From Rhynchopus euleeides (taxonomy: Eukaryota; Euglenozoa; Diplonemea; Diplonemida; Diplonemidae), in contig OY723243.1 of assembly GCA_963210315.1 (NCBI GenBank), forward strand, positions 1,736,001-1,800,000: 64,000 nt of DNA. The letters are read 5' to 3'. Each line of letters opens with the position of its first letter. Positions within the stretch are counted from its first letter, which is position 1. The translations under genes and the position numbers were made by a program. Under the pieces are notes generated by a model. The model was given only the letters and a program-made list of their open reading frames with translations. It was not told the DNA's origin and ran no database searches. Below, piece by piece: positions 12,207 to 20,698 of the stretch.

Positions 12207-12850
12207 CCAAAGTCCTGGGTAAGACGTTAAACTGCCTGGGGGGGCCGTCCCCGGACCATGACGGGTGCCTGCACCAGGAGTCTAGCACGGCCGTGGTCCG
12301 GAGCATGACCTAAAACGGCTTGGGTACCGAGGCTCCCCAGACCAGGAAGGGTGGAGACACCTGGAGTCTAAATCGTCACACCACGTCAGGCCAGACCTTC
12401 GCATTGCACTCCGCGAAGACTGCCACACAGCCGCGGGGCAGGTGTGCAGCCTGTGGATGACCTCGTACAGAGAAGACTGTAAGGGACGACAGCCCCGCCG
12501 AGGCGATACAGCGCCAGATGCGGCCCGAGTTTCTGGAGACCGACTGGGGAACTGGAACGTCTTCAGGATAAGCGCCTCACAGAGGACTGAACCTCACCTG
12601 TGTGAACTGTGAACCCCCAGCCCCAAGATGCTGGTGTGGAGCGGGTGCCTCGACCTCTTTTCGGGTTCTTTATTTCTTTATTTCCTTTAGGATGCGTCCA
12701 CCAAAGAAAACGTGGCCACCCACTCGCAGAGGCTCCCGAAAGCTCCAGCATCAGCTAGCGGTTCATAGTGTAGATCGGTGTCTCCAGAAGGGGATGTCCG
12801 GTCGCAGAAGAAAAACGACGAAGACAACCACACAGGCCGCAAAAAAAAAA
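12207..12850 (+). repeat. A-tailed retroposon-like repeat R, copy 2
   Basis: Matches 9499-10150 over its whole length with scattered substitutions, from the shared head ccaaagtcctgggtaagacg to a ten-A tail at 12841-12850. Confidence 0.8.
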
Positions 12851-12992
12851 CCCCTTGCCGGGGGTGTGTCACTGGTGCCTTGGGGGTGCTGGGTGGCCTA
12901 GCCCTATTCCAGAAGAATACACACGCCGAGACCTGCAAACCCGGGTCCTCCGTACAGCGCGGGAGGCAGACGGGCCCTGGCTTCTCGGGGCA

Positions 12993-13146
12993 GGAGGGGT
13001 GTGTGTGTGTGTGTTGATCACTTTTGAGGTGGGTTAACCCTGCACGGGTCCCAGCCCACCACCCCTGTGTGTGTGTGTGTGGTGACCACGTTTTGTGTGG
13101 GGAGATCCTGCGCGGATCATTGCCCACCTGTGTGTGTGTGTGTGTT
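12993..13146 (+). repeat. GT-tract minisatellite, about 65-bp period
   Basis: Three GTGTGTGT tracts (starting near 12993, 13065 and 13124) are separated by related spacers containing ggt...cctgc(a/g)cgg...gcccacc, so this is a degenerate tandem repeat rather than three independent GT runs. Confidence 0.6.
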
Positions 13147-13352
13147 GTTCCGGGCCTGTGGGAGGCCACTAATTTGTCACCCCCAGCATTCCCGGCATTA
13201 TTTTTACAATGTTCCGTGTGTGATTCTATCAACGCAACTCAAAACGACCCACCCGCCCCCGCCCAATTGTCCCACTCCCTCCTTTTGTCACCCGTTGCTG
13301 GGGGGGGGGGGGGGGGGAGCACATGGGCACACGACGCGCTGTCAGGAACAAT

Positions 13353-13719
13353 GTCGACCAGTCGAAATCGACAGACGACATGCGTTTCGACCGGTCGTTC
13401 GACAGTCGAAAATCGACAGGTTACCTGTCGAAATACCTGTCGAACGACCTGTCGACGACCGGTCGTTCGACAGAGGTTTCGACAGGTCGATTTTCGACTG
13501 TCGAAATCGACTGTCGAATTCGCAGGTATACCTGTCGAAATCGACAGTCGATTTCGACAGTCGGTTTCGACAGGTATTTCTGTCGATTTCGACAGTCGAT
13601 TTCGACAGGTATTTCTGTCGATTTCGACTGTCGATTTCGACAGTCGAAAATCGACAGTCGATTTCGACAGGTATTTCTGTCGATTTTCGACAGGTATTCC
13701 TGTCGAAATAGACTGTCGT
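13353..13719. repeat. Palindromic GTCGA satellite array
   Basis: About 370 bp made almost entirely of CTGTCGAAATCGACAG-type units and their inverses, joined by ggtat or ggtatttc spacers. Every unit is near self-complementary, so many alternative hairpins are possible. The long open frames here come from the repeat composition and are not genes. Confidence 0.9.
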
Positions 13720-13904
13720 CAACTTTTTTGACTCGTCACTCTCTTGGAATCGTGGAATCGGGTCGTGACTCTGGAGCCGTTCCGATTTCGTCAGCAATTC
13801 TCCCCCCCTCCCTCCCCAGCCGAGAGAACATTTTTCTTCTGGCCCTGCATCCAGTGTTGCCTGCCTATGTGTTGCCCCTGTTGTGTCTGCGCCTGTGCCT
13901 CCCT

Positions 13905-14080
13905 GCCCTGTATTTTTTTGCCCTCACGGGTATCACGATACAGGGCAGTCCACCCCCTCCTCCCCCCAAAAATTGTTCGCATCATCTTGGCGCCCATTCC
14001 TTCCACTTTCTGTGGATGTGTTTGGTATTTCCGAACGGAATTTTCCAGCGTCAAGACTGATACCTCGCCGTTTTAGAGTC
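13905..14080 (+). repeat. Dispersed repeat H, copy 1
   Basis: About 175 bp, including tcacgatacagggcagtcca and cgtcaagactgatacctcgc, found inverted at 36113-36320 inside the second hAT-like transposon. Function unknown. Confidence 0.75.
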
Positions 14081-14263
14081 AGTCACTTCTACCGCCGCTG
14101 CGATTTGCGATACGGTAGTTGTGCAGAAATGCTAACATTTAATTTGCTCTGTGGAACCTGGACTGCACCTTCTGGGCTGTGAGTCTGTAGATAGTTGGAC
14201 AGTTGCGGAACCCATCCTTTGTGTGCCTCCGACTTGAGGAGCTGTCGACTTCAGAACCAAGGT

Positions 14264-14918
14264 TCAGAACGAAGATGACGACCTGCTGTGAGCTGCAAAC
14301 CTTCTTGACACACCTACCGTATCTGCATTACACTCGTGGTAATTCCATACCCCTGGAAACAGGAGACCGCCGTCTGTTCACAGATGGTCTTGAGCGTGGT
14401 AGCCATCTTTGCTATGGAGTCACGATTAAGTCTTTGTGGTCACGTGGGCCCATGAGCAGCGGATACACTTGGAGTGGAGGGAGGGGGTGCGGTTCTGGAA
14501 AAGCGGGTCTGAATCTGGTCAAGGACGACTGAGGGCTTCAGTTCGAGTTCAATGTGGGTCCAAGGGTACACAGGAGATCACTGCTTCATATTCAACCTGC
14601 TTGTCATCCTCTGGTTACTGTTCAACGGCTCGAACTCCTCGACTTTCCTTGGCTGACTGAAATGAAACAATACGTAAGTGCTGCTATTGTGTTGTTCCCC
14701 TGACAGAGGAACACAAGGGAAGGGAACTGCAGCTGTCCACGAAGTGGCTCGACGTAGCCACCTCACGCTGCCTAGAGGGTCGGTTCAGGTTGAAGCAGAG
14801 CAATTAAGTGTTAGGGGGATGCCTTTGGTCAAGGCCTTTTCTAAAAAAAATTGACCCACGGCGCCTGGTTGTAGCTCGGTCTACGCCAGGTTCCACACCC
14901 CGTCATCGCAAAACGTAC
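14264..14918 (+). repeat. Dispersed repeat G, copy 1, first part
   Basis: Homologous to the inverted segment 34145-34920, but its blocks are in a permuted order. The part ending at 14918 (tacgccaggttccacacccc ... cgcaaaacgtac) continues on the far side of the foldback element at 18424. The foldback therefore split a pre-existing repeat. Confidence 0.75.
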
Positions 14919-14969
14919 ACATATGGGGTAATCAGGCTGGGGGAAAAAACAACAAATCACAACGAATCA

Positions 14970-16078
14970 CACCCGATCGTCAGCTGATTGAGGGTGTGAT
15001 ATGAGGGTTCTATCCAACAAGGATATCAAGGCGGCACTTTCAAAGTCCTGCCAAGGACAGCGCCACGTGGGTGTGTGCTTCTGATATATGTTATGTCATC
15101 ATGTGAACCCTCCCCAGCGTGTGCCAACATCCCTGACACGCTCACGAAAAGCATGACACGGAGAAAACAGGTGCCGAAACAACCTGCCGAGCACACGGGT
15201 GGTGCCACGTTGATCCACGCAGCGATCTCCCATGACAGGAATCCTTGTCGCCACGGCAGAGTCGCCGCAGACTGTGGGAGAGGTGTCGCCAGTCACCTTG
15301 AGGTTGCAGTGTGTCATCAGGCTAAGACCCGTGCCCTCTTCACCTCCCCTGTTAGGTTGCTCCCATATCGTTGCCTGCTTTGGGGCCTGAAGGACATAGG
15401 GGTCCAGCAGGCACTTGAGCATCGCAAGGCATGAGTGGCTGTTTCAAACTCCTGGTGCAAGCACCCGTCATGGTCTGGGGAAGCCCTCCCAGGTAGTTTA
15501 ACGTCTTGCCCAGGACACCCGATCGTCAGCTGATTGAGGGTGTGATATGATTGAGGGTGTGATATGAGGGTTCTATCCAACAAGGATATCAAGGCGGCAC
15601 TTTCAAAGTCCTGCCAAGGACAGCGCCACGTGGGTGTGTGCTTCTGATATATGTTATGTCATCATGTGAACCCTCCCCAGCGTGTGCCAACATCCCTGAC
15701 ACGCTCACGAAAAGCATGACACGGAGAAAACAGGTGCCGAAACAACCTGCCGAGCACACGGGTGGTGCCACGTTGATCCACGCAGCGATCTCCCATGACA
15801 GGAAGCCTTGTCGCCACGGCAGAGTCGCCGCAGACTGTGGGAGAGGTGTCGCCAGTCACCTTGAGGTTGCAGTGTGTCATCAGGCTAAGACCCGTGCCCT
15901 CTTCACCTCCCCTGTTAGGTTGCTCCCATATCGTTGCCTGCTTTGGGGCCTGAAGGACATAGGGGTCCAGCAGGCACTTGAGCATCGCAAGGCATGAGTG
16001 GCTGTTTCAAACTCCTGGTGCAAGCACCCGTCATGGTCTGGGGAAGCCCTCCCAGGTAGTTTAACGTCTTGCCCAGGA
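14970..16078 (+). repeat. Tandem duplication of unit Z inside the foldback left arm
   Basis: Two almost identical units, 14970-15515 and 15516-16078. The second has an extra 17-bp gattgagggtgtgatat duplication near its start. A shortened inverted copy forms the right arm (about 17965-18372). Each unit ends with a segment whose inverse matches the head of repeat R (gtcctgggcaagacgttaaa). Confidence 0.9.
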
Positions 16079-16085
16079 CACCCGA

Positions 16086-16243
16086 TCACAACAAATCACA
16101 ACGCCAAATGTTGTGATTTGTTGTGATTTGTTGCGATTTGTTGCGATTTGTTGTGGCACAGGCAGTTGTGATTTGTTGCGACCAGTTGTGACGACTTGTG
16201 ACCCTTTTGTGATGAGTTGTGATGAGGTGTGATCTGTTGTGAC
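16086..16243 (+). repeat. TTGTGATTTG-type array, left arm
   Basis: Irregular repeats of ttgtgatttg, ttgcgatttg and related words, ending with GATCTGTTGTGA at the start of ORF A. The inverse array is at about 17812-17956. Confidence 0.85.
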
Positions 16244-16361
16244 AGGCGCATCTGCCCTGGGGCAACGCTCCTTTAACAAGAGAAGAGTAGAACCTCAACC
16301 CCCCGTGTCCCCTGGTTCACCGATTTCAGCGTCAAGCCTTCGGCCTGACGAGGATAGTATC

Positions 16362-17111
16362 ATGCCCCCATCAGAACTTGCTTCCCCCCTTCCTCTCTCG
16401 CCTGCACCTTCCCTTGTTGTGGATGACTCGCCGGGCTTTCAGCCCGTCGACACTCGGCTTAGTCCCCCATCAGACACTGTGTCACCCCCACCACCCTCTC
16501 CATGTCAGGAGCCCCTAGTGCCTTTAGACCCTGCAACCCCCTCTCTTCCCGACTGGCAGGCAGAAACGCCGTCTCACCAGGGGAGCGACACGCTCTCCCA
16601 CGAGTGCACGTCGCCGAGCCCTTGCGTGGGGCGTCGACTTCCTTTCTCCCCTTCCTCCCCTTCTGAGTCCTCGGTTCCCCGCGCGCAGAAACGTGTAGCG
16701 CACATGCGGGAGGCAGACGAATCTGCCCTGGAGCGATGCTCGTTTCATAACAACAGAGCAGGTTTTCCTTCCTCCCGCACGATCATCAGCACAGCTAGAT
16801 CAGGCGTGCCTTCCCCTTTCCCACGGGCCTCACAAGCCTTGCGCTTCTTGGAGCGCAAGACACGTGCTGTCCGTCCTTCTCGTTCACGTTTCCTCCAGAA
16901 GCGGGTGTTGCGTGCGGTTCCGAAGCGCACCCGCTGCATCCCCTCTCCCACCATCTTTCGTTCGGCGGCTATTCCGCGCTCTTTTCAACGCGTCGTCGCG
17001 AAGATTGCGCCTCAGTATCAGCAGGCGCAATCTCCGGCTTCCAGTGTGTGTGTGTCCCCCCTCCTTTACAGCGCAACGAGGAGGAGAGCGAAACCGTGTG
17101 GTGTCACGTAG
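16362..17111 (+). CDS. ORF A of the foldback element: Pro/Ser-rich then Arg-rich protein ending PCGVT
   Basis: The frame is open from just after a stop at 16230. The first ATG is 16362, giving 249 aa; with no other evidence I use it, although the frame upstream (SALGQRSFNKRR) repeats a motif found inside the protein (SALERCSFHNNR, near 16722), so the true product may be longer or the 5' end lost. Residues 1-110 are Pro/Ser-rich and probably disordered. The second half is strongly basic (RKTRAVRPSRSRFLQKRVLR). The last 46 residues align without gaps to ORF C on the opposite strand (16 identities, counted by eye) and share RRRAKPCGVT with RRRSRPSGVT of the 18931 ORF. The shared residues use different third codon bases, which argues that the protein itself was conserved. 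No family recognised. A nucleic-acid-binding, Gag-like role is only a guess from composition. Confidence 0.5.
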   Translation: MPPSELASPLPLSPAPSLVVDDSPGFQPVDTRLSPPSDTVSPPPPSPCQEPLVPLDPATPSLPDWQAETPSHQGSDTLSHECTSPSPCVGRRLPFSPSSPSESSVPRAQKRVAHMREADESALERCSFHNNRAGFPSSRTIISTARSGVPSPFPRASQALRFLERKTRAVRPSRSRFLQKRVLRAVPKRTRCIPSPTIFRSAAIPRSFQRVVAKIAPQYQQAQSPASSVCVSPLLYSATRRRAKPCGVT

Positions 17112-17121
17112 AGCAAGAGTA

Positions 17122-17189
17122 GGATAGCGGGCCCGGCTCCTCACGGTATGGTCCTTCGGGGCCAGGCTGCGATGCCAGCACGCTAACCC
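17122..17189 (+). other. Conserved foldable stretch after ORF A
   Basis: GGATAGCG at 17122-17129 can pair with CGCTAACCC at 17181-17189. Between them is a GGTCC-TTCG-GGGCC hairpin. The same outer pairing blocks follow ORF B (19485-19492 with 19527-19535) and ORF C (17359-17366 with 17300-17308, minus strand), with different inner hairpins. Confidence 0.5.
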
Positions 17190-17200
17190 AAATTGCAATA

Positions 17201-17288
17201 CGATCTGTTGTGATCTGTTGTGATCGCGATCCAAAATTTCAAAAATTTAAAATTTTGGATCGCGATCACAACAGATCACAACAGATCG
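17201..17288. other. Perfect hairpin at the centre of the foldback element
   Basis: 39-bp perfect stem (17201-17239 with 17250-17288) and a 10-nt AT-rich loop. Each arm contains two GATCTGTTGTG words. The 3' flanks of both ORF A and ORF C run directly into it. Confidence 0.92.
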
Positions 17289-17376
17289 TTTGCTATGTTG
17301 GATTAGCGGATCCGCATCGTACAGAACGTCTACGAAAGACGACGCACGAGAACTGATACGCTATCCAAGTCATTTA

Positions 17377-17820
17377 CTAAGTCACACCACACGGGCGCGA
17401 TCTGCTCCTTTCTTTTGTTAAAATAGGGAAAGGCACGTGAACACTGAAGGTCGGAGGCTCCACCGAATGAAGCTCGGAGGGTGATACCTCGGCCGCGCGT
17501 TGAAAATAGCGCGGGACCTTCCACTTACTGGGAAGGAAGTCTGATGAACGCCTGATCTGGCGGGGGGGGTCAAAAGGGAAAGCCCGGGCTCGGAAACGTT
17601 TCTGCCGATGGATCTTCGACAGACGAACCTTGTGGGGAATGGGGTCAATCGCGCAAGGGGGAAGTAACCACCTCCATGCCTTGACTTTAGCTGTAGTGAG
17701 TGGCCTGCTTGGCGCATCAAACAGGAAGCCGGTAGCCACTGCTGGAGGTTTCGAGTCAGATTGCCCAACGGCCTTTGTTTTCGAAACAGGGGCGCCCAGG
17801 GGGCGGGCACAACAGATCAC
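17377..17820 (-). pseudogene. ORF C of the foldback element: ends RPCGVT, no start codon
   Basis: Reading leftward, the frame is open from the GATCTGTTGTG repeat at 17820 to a TAG at 17377-17379, with no ATG, so it looks like a 5'-truncated coding remnant unless spliced or started elsewhere. The last 46 residues (starting VPRYFQRAAE, ending RSRSRPCGVT) align gap-free with the end of ORF A (starting IPRSFQRVVA). The rest is not similar. It occupies the position in the right arm equivalent to that of ORF A in the left arm, although the flanking arm sequences are nearly identical. No known domain. Confidence 0.4.
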
Positions 17821-18423
17821 ACCTCATCACAACTCATCACAAAAGGGTCACAAGTCGTCACAACTGGTCACAACAAATCACACCACGTCACACCTAGTCA
17901 CAACAAATCACAACTGGCCGCAACAAATCGCAAAAAATCACAACAAATCACAACATTTGCCTAGCAGGCAACGATATGGGAGCAACCTAACAGGGGAGGT
18001 GAAGAGGGCACGGGTCTTAGCCTGATGACACACTGCAACCTCAAGGTGACTGGCGACACCTCTCCCACAGTCTGCGGCGACTCTGCCGTGGCGACAAGGC
18101 TTCCTGTCATGGGAGATCGCTGCGTGGATCAACGTGGCACCACCCGTGTGCTCGGCAGGTTGTTTCGGCACCTGTTTTCTCCGTGTCATGCTTTTCGTGA
18201 GCGTGTCAGGGATGTTGGCACACGCTGGGGAGGGTTCACATGATGACATAACATATATCAGAAGCACACACCCACGTGGCGCTGTCCTTGGCAGGACTTT
18301 GAAAGTGCCGCCTTGATATCCTTGTTGGATAGAACCCTCATATCACACCCTCAATCAGCTGACGATCGGGTGTGATTTGTTGTGATTTGTTGTTTTTTTC
18401 CCCAGCCTGATTACCCCAACATA

Positions 18424-18690
18424 CACAGAGGCAACCCGCAACGGGCCTCTGTGGTACGGGAGCCTGACGGGAGGAAATTTTGCCTTTTGGTCACAAAGGC
18501 GTCTTTTTTTGGAATAAATTGACCCGCAGGGTGGCTGAGTCTTATGAGACAGGCCGACCTACGTTGAACAGTGGAACCACACAACCTGTTCAACCTGCAA
18601 ACCACCGGGGTGGCGGCTGAGTCCTCATCCCTGCCGTAGCATGCGATAAGCCTACGTCGACCTCCGCTACGGTCTCTCAACAACGAAATT
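18424..18690 (+). repeat. Dispersed repeat G, copy 1, second part
   Basis: Continues the repeat interrupted by the foldback: cacagaggc, ggtacgggagc, gacaggccgacctac and ccacacaacctgttcaacct blocks, all present inverted at about 34510-34740. Confidence 0.75.
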
Positions 18691-18729
18691 CACTAAACAC
18701 GGAGTGTTTAGTGTTTTCAAAGGCCGGGG

Positions 18730-18787
18730 TCCCTCCCTCCCTCCCTCCCTCCCTCCCTCCCTCCCTCCCTCCCTCCCTCCCTCCCTC
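18730..18787 (+). repeat. TCCC tetranucleotide microsatellite
   Basis: About fourteen perfect CCCT/TCCC units, followed by a C-tract. Confidence 0.95.
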
Positions 18788-18930
18788 ACCCCCCCCCCCC
18801 AGGGGGGTTAATACCTAAAAACAGCTGGCTCGACGGGTCTCCGACAGGTCCGTCAGATCCCGGCCTTGATTATCTGACGCTCAAACGGCGCCTGGTTGAC
18901 CATGTAGATCTCGACTCTGATGAGAAGTCC

Positions 18931-19473
18931 ATGTCTTCCGGCCTGTCTGACCAAGACCGTGTTGTGGACGAGCTTCAAACTCTTAAAAGAAACAGTAGTG
19001 CCCTTGACGCAGTGACATCCCCTGCGCCTGGAAAACGACTCCCCCTCCCCGAGGTTCTGCCTCGCCATCAGATCACGTGTCAACTGCTCCCTCGTCTTAT
19101 CAAGGTAGCGGAAGACCTCATCACAAAACAACGGTTGACTATGGCGGACAGAACCCCTCGGAGCTGCAAACCGTGTGTTCATCAAATTAAGCGAAGATGC
19201 GACGGCAACCCTGTCGCTGCCTGGCTCTCCACACGCCGAGTGCCAAAGAAAACTGTGTCGGCTAAGAGGCCTTGGAGACCGCGCCCTTCGCGCGGCCGCC
19301 AAGCCCCAAAGCTCTGCCCTAAAAGCAAAAACATATACGTCTCTTCCTTTTCTTTCTTTCTGAAGGCCGCCGTCGTATCCCGGCTCACAACCGGGCTACA
19401 GGCGCAGAGTGCCTCGTTCAGACCTCCTTTTCCTTTACCGAGGAGGCGATCACGCCCTAGCGGCGTGACATAG
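18931..19473 (+). CDS. ORF B: basic protein ending RRRSRPSGVT, within a 732-bp segment flanked by 10-bp direct repeats
   Basis: 180 aa from the ATG at 18931. The frame is also open upstream to about 18802 (SDPGLDYLTLKRRLVDHVDLD), so the start is uncertain and the copy may be truncated at its 5' end. The C-terminus (FLKAAVVSRL ... QAQSASF ... RRRSRPSGVT) matches the ends of ORFs A and C. The segment 18817-19548 lies between two GTTAATACCT repeats (18807-18816 and 19549-19558), which look like a target duplication. With the shared 3' end and different 5' ends, this resembles 5'-truncated copies of a non-LTR-type retroelement, but no reverse transcriptase is visible, so that is inference. No known domain recognised. 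Confidence 0.45.
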   Translation: MSSGLSDQDRVVDELQTLKRNSSALDAVTSPAPGKRLPLPEVLPRHQITCQLLPRLIKVAEDLITKQRLTMADRTPRSCKPCVHQIKRRCDGNPVAAWLSTRRVPKKTVSAKRPWRPRPSRGRQAPKLCPKSKNIYVSSFSFFLKAAVVSRLTTGLQAQSASFRPPFPLPRRRSRPSGVT

Positions 19474-19726
19474 GTTAATATACAGGACAGCGGGTACGGT
19501 TCCCTCGCCGAGGCGCGGTGCCGGCACGCTAATCCAACTTTAATAATAGTTAATACCTGAAATTTCGTGATACCGCACGAACCGATGGATTCGATATCTG
19601 TGCCGAAAAAATGGTCACCGTGAATTTTTTGGGGGGTGTAGGTATTCACAGTGATATGGGGCGTAGCTGTGCGCGGTTTGTTTGCCCTAGAGCTTTGTTG
19701 TTCGTGTAGTTCATGTTACAGTGCTA

Positions 19727-19810
19727 AGAGCCCGTAGAAGCAAAAGTAGAACCTGCTGCGCTAGCCCCACCAAGCAGCCACAGTACGACAGGACGCGCGC
19801 AGGCACCGGG
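19727..19810 (+). repeat. Dispersed ~85-bp repeat T (aaaagtagaacctgctgcg)
   Basis: Contains gctaagagcccgtag, agtagaacctgctgcgct and acgacaggacgcgcgcagg. Other copies: inverted at about 27110-27200 inside the hAT transposon, and two in tandem at 57903-58095. Confidence 0.75.
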
Positions 19811-20007
19811 CCCCCTCTCCTAAAAAAAAAGGGGGCGTAGCTTGCAAACCTCGGTTTAATTATTTCCCGGCCGAACCCAATTTCGATTTTTTTGGCTGAA
19901 AAATCAACATCATCAGAGAACAAGGGCTTCGGCCCGACCTCCCAGCACCCCCCCCCCCCCCCATCCCAGCCCCACGTCACTTTCCACAGGCCGCCAGGCG
20001 CGTCAGC

Positions 20008-20256
20008 GTCGGCGACCGCCCGCCCCCAGTCTGAGAGGCATCAGCCGAATCTCGGTGGAGGCGGGCACAAAACAAAAGGGAGAGTCGTCACTGTGCATAT
20101 CAGCACGGTCCCGCCCTCTGTGCCAGACCAACACACCACCAAAGGAAAAGAGGAAGAGGCGACGTAAGGCAATGCCTCCGTGCGGCCAGGAGAACACGAA
20201 ATAGCGACCCCCTCAACGGGGAATGCGGCCAAAAATCGTTCAAAATCGTTCAAAAT
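20008..20256 (+). repeat. Dispersed repeat S, copy 1
   Basis: Runs from gtcggcgaccgcccgccccc to atcgttcaaaatcgttcaaa. An almost identical inverted copy is at 34961-35216, and its 3' half recurs at 45270-45395. Degenerate copies of the ATCGTTCAAA end are scattered through the window. Confidence 0.8.
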
Positions 20257-20571
20257 GGGTGAATGCGGCTGGAGCAGGCCGGACCGGTCACCCGGAAATT
20301 CCCCCATTTTTGCCCTTCAGAGGTGGTTTTTTCACACCAATAATCCGGCTTCTGCTAAGGGGACCTTTTCGATTTTTTTTTTCGGAAAACCCTATTTTTC
20401 ACTTTTGAGCCCGATTTCGAAGGAATTTTTGAGTTTTGAGCTCATTTTGTGCAATTAAACGCGTCACTCAGGTTTTTCCCCCGGACCCCTCTGTGACTCC
20501 TCCAGACTTGGTCGGGCTTGGAAGTTGGTTCGTAGTTTTGACCACCAATGCCTAATGTGTTGGCAGTCTTG

Positions 20572-20698
20572 TTTGACTGGTGCTTGCAGTACGCGGTGGC
20601 GGGAGGACCGGGCCGGAGGGGGCGCGAAGCGCCCCCGTCCGCGCGAAGCGCGGCCGGCCCGGTCCTCCCGCCACCGCGTACTGCAAGCACCAGTCAAA
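20572..20698. other. T-shaped double-hairpin palindrome
   Basis: A perfect 45-bp stem (20572-20616 with 20654-20698) encloses two smaller perfect hairpins: GGGGGCGC-GAA-GCGCCCCC (20618-20636) and CCGCGC-GAA-GCGCGG (20639-20653). Only one base (A, 20617) and two bases (GT, 20637-20638) are unpaired at the three-way junction. Both small arms are capped by GCGAAGC, a heptamer known to form unusually stable DNA mini-hairpins. No flanking duplication or open frame seen. Confidence 0.93.

Larger units (their letters stand above)
14924..18418. mobile_element. 3.5-kb foldback (inverted-repeat) element with 5-bp target duplication
   Basis: Ends are TGGGGTAATCAGGCTGGGG and its inverse, flanked by ACATA at 14919-14923 and 18419-18423. 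The interrupted host repeat is intact at 34.7 kb, where CGTAC-GCATA-CACAGAGG shows the empty site. Moving inward, each arm carries unit Z, then an array of TTGTGATTTG-type repeats, then a different open reading frame (ORF A on the left, ORF C on the right), converging on a perfect 39-bp-stem hairpin at 17201-17288. The left arm has a duplicated Z unit. The right arm lacks about 140 bp of Z. No recognisable transposase is encoded, so the mechanism is unknown. TG...CA ends with 5-bp duplications also fit LTR-type integration, but the long arms are inverted, not direct. Confidence 0.85.

Noticed and set aside
16086-17956. TTGTGATTTG arrays as internal telomeric repeat
   Set aside because: The word is irregular, not a known telomere type, and it forms inverted arms of a transposon-like element.
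15026-18316. Identical 60-, 107- and 119-aa frames in the Z units
   Set aside because: Their repetition comes from the tandem and inverted duplication of Z, with overlapping frames on both strands and no domain.
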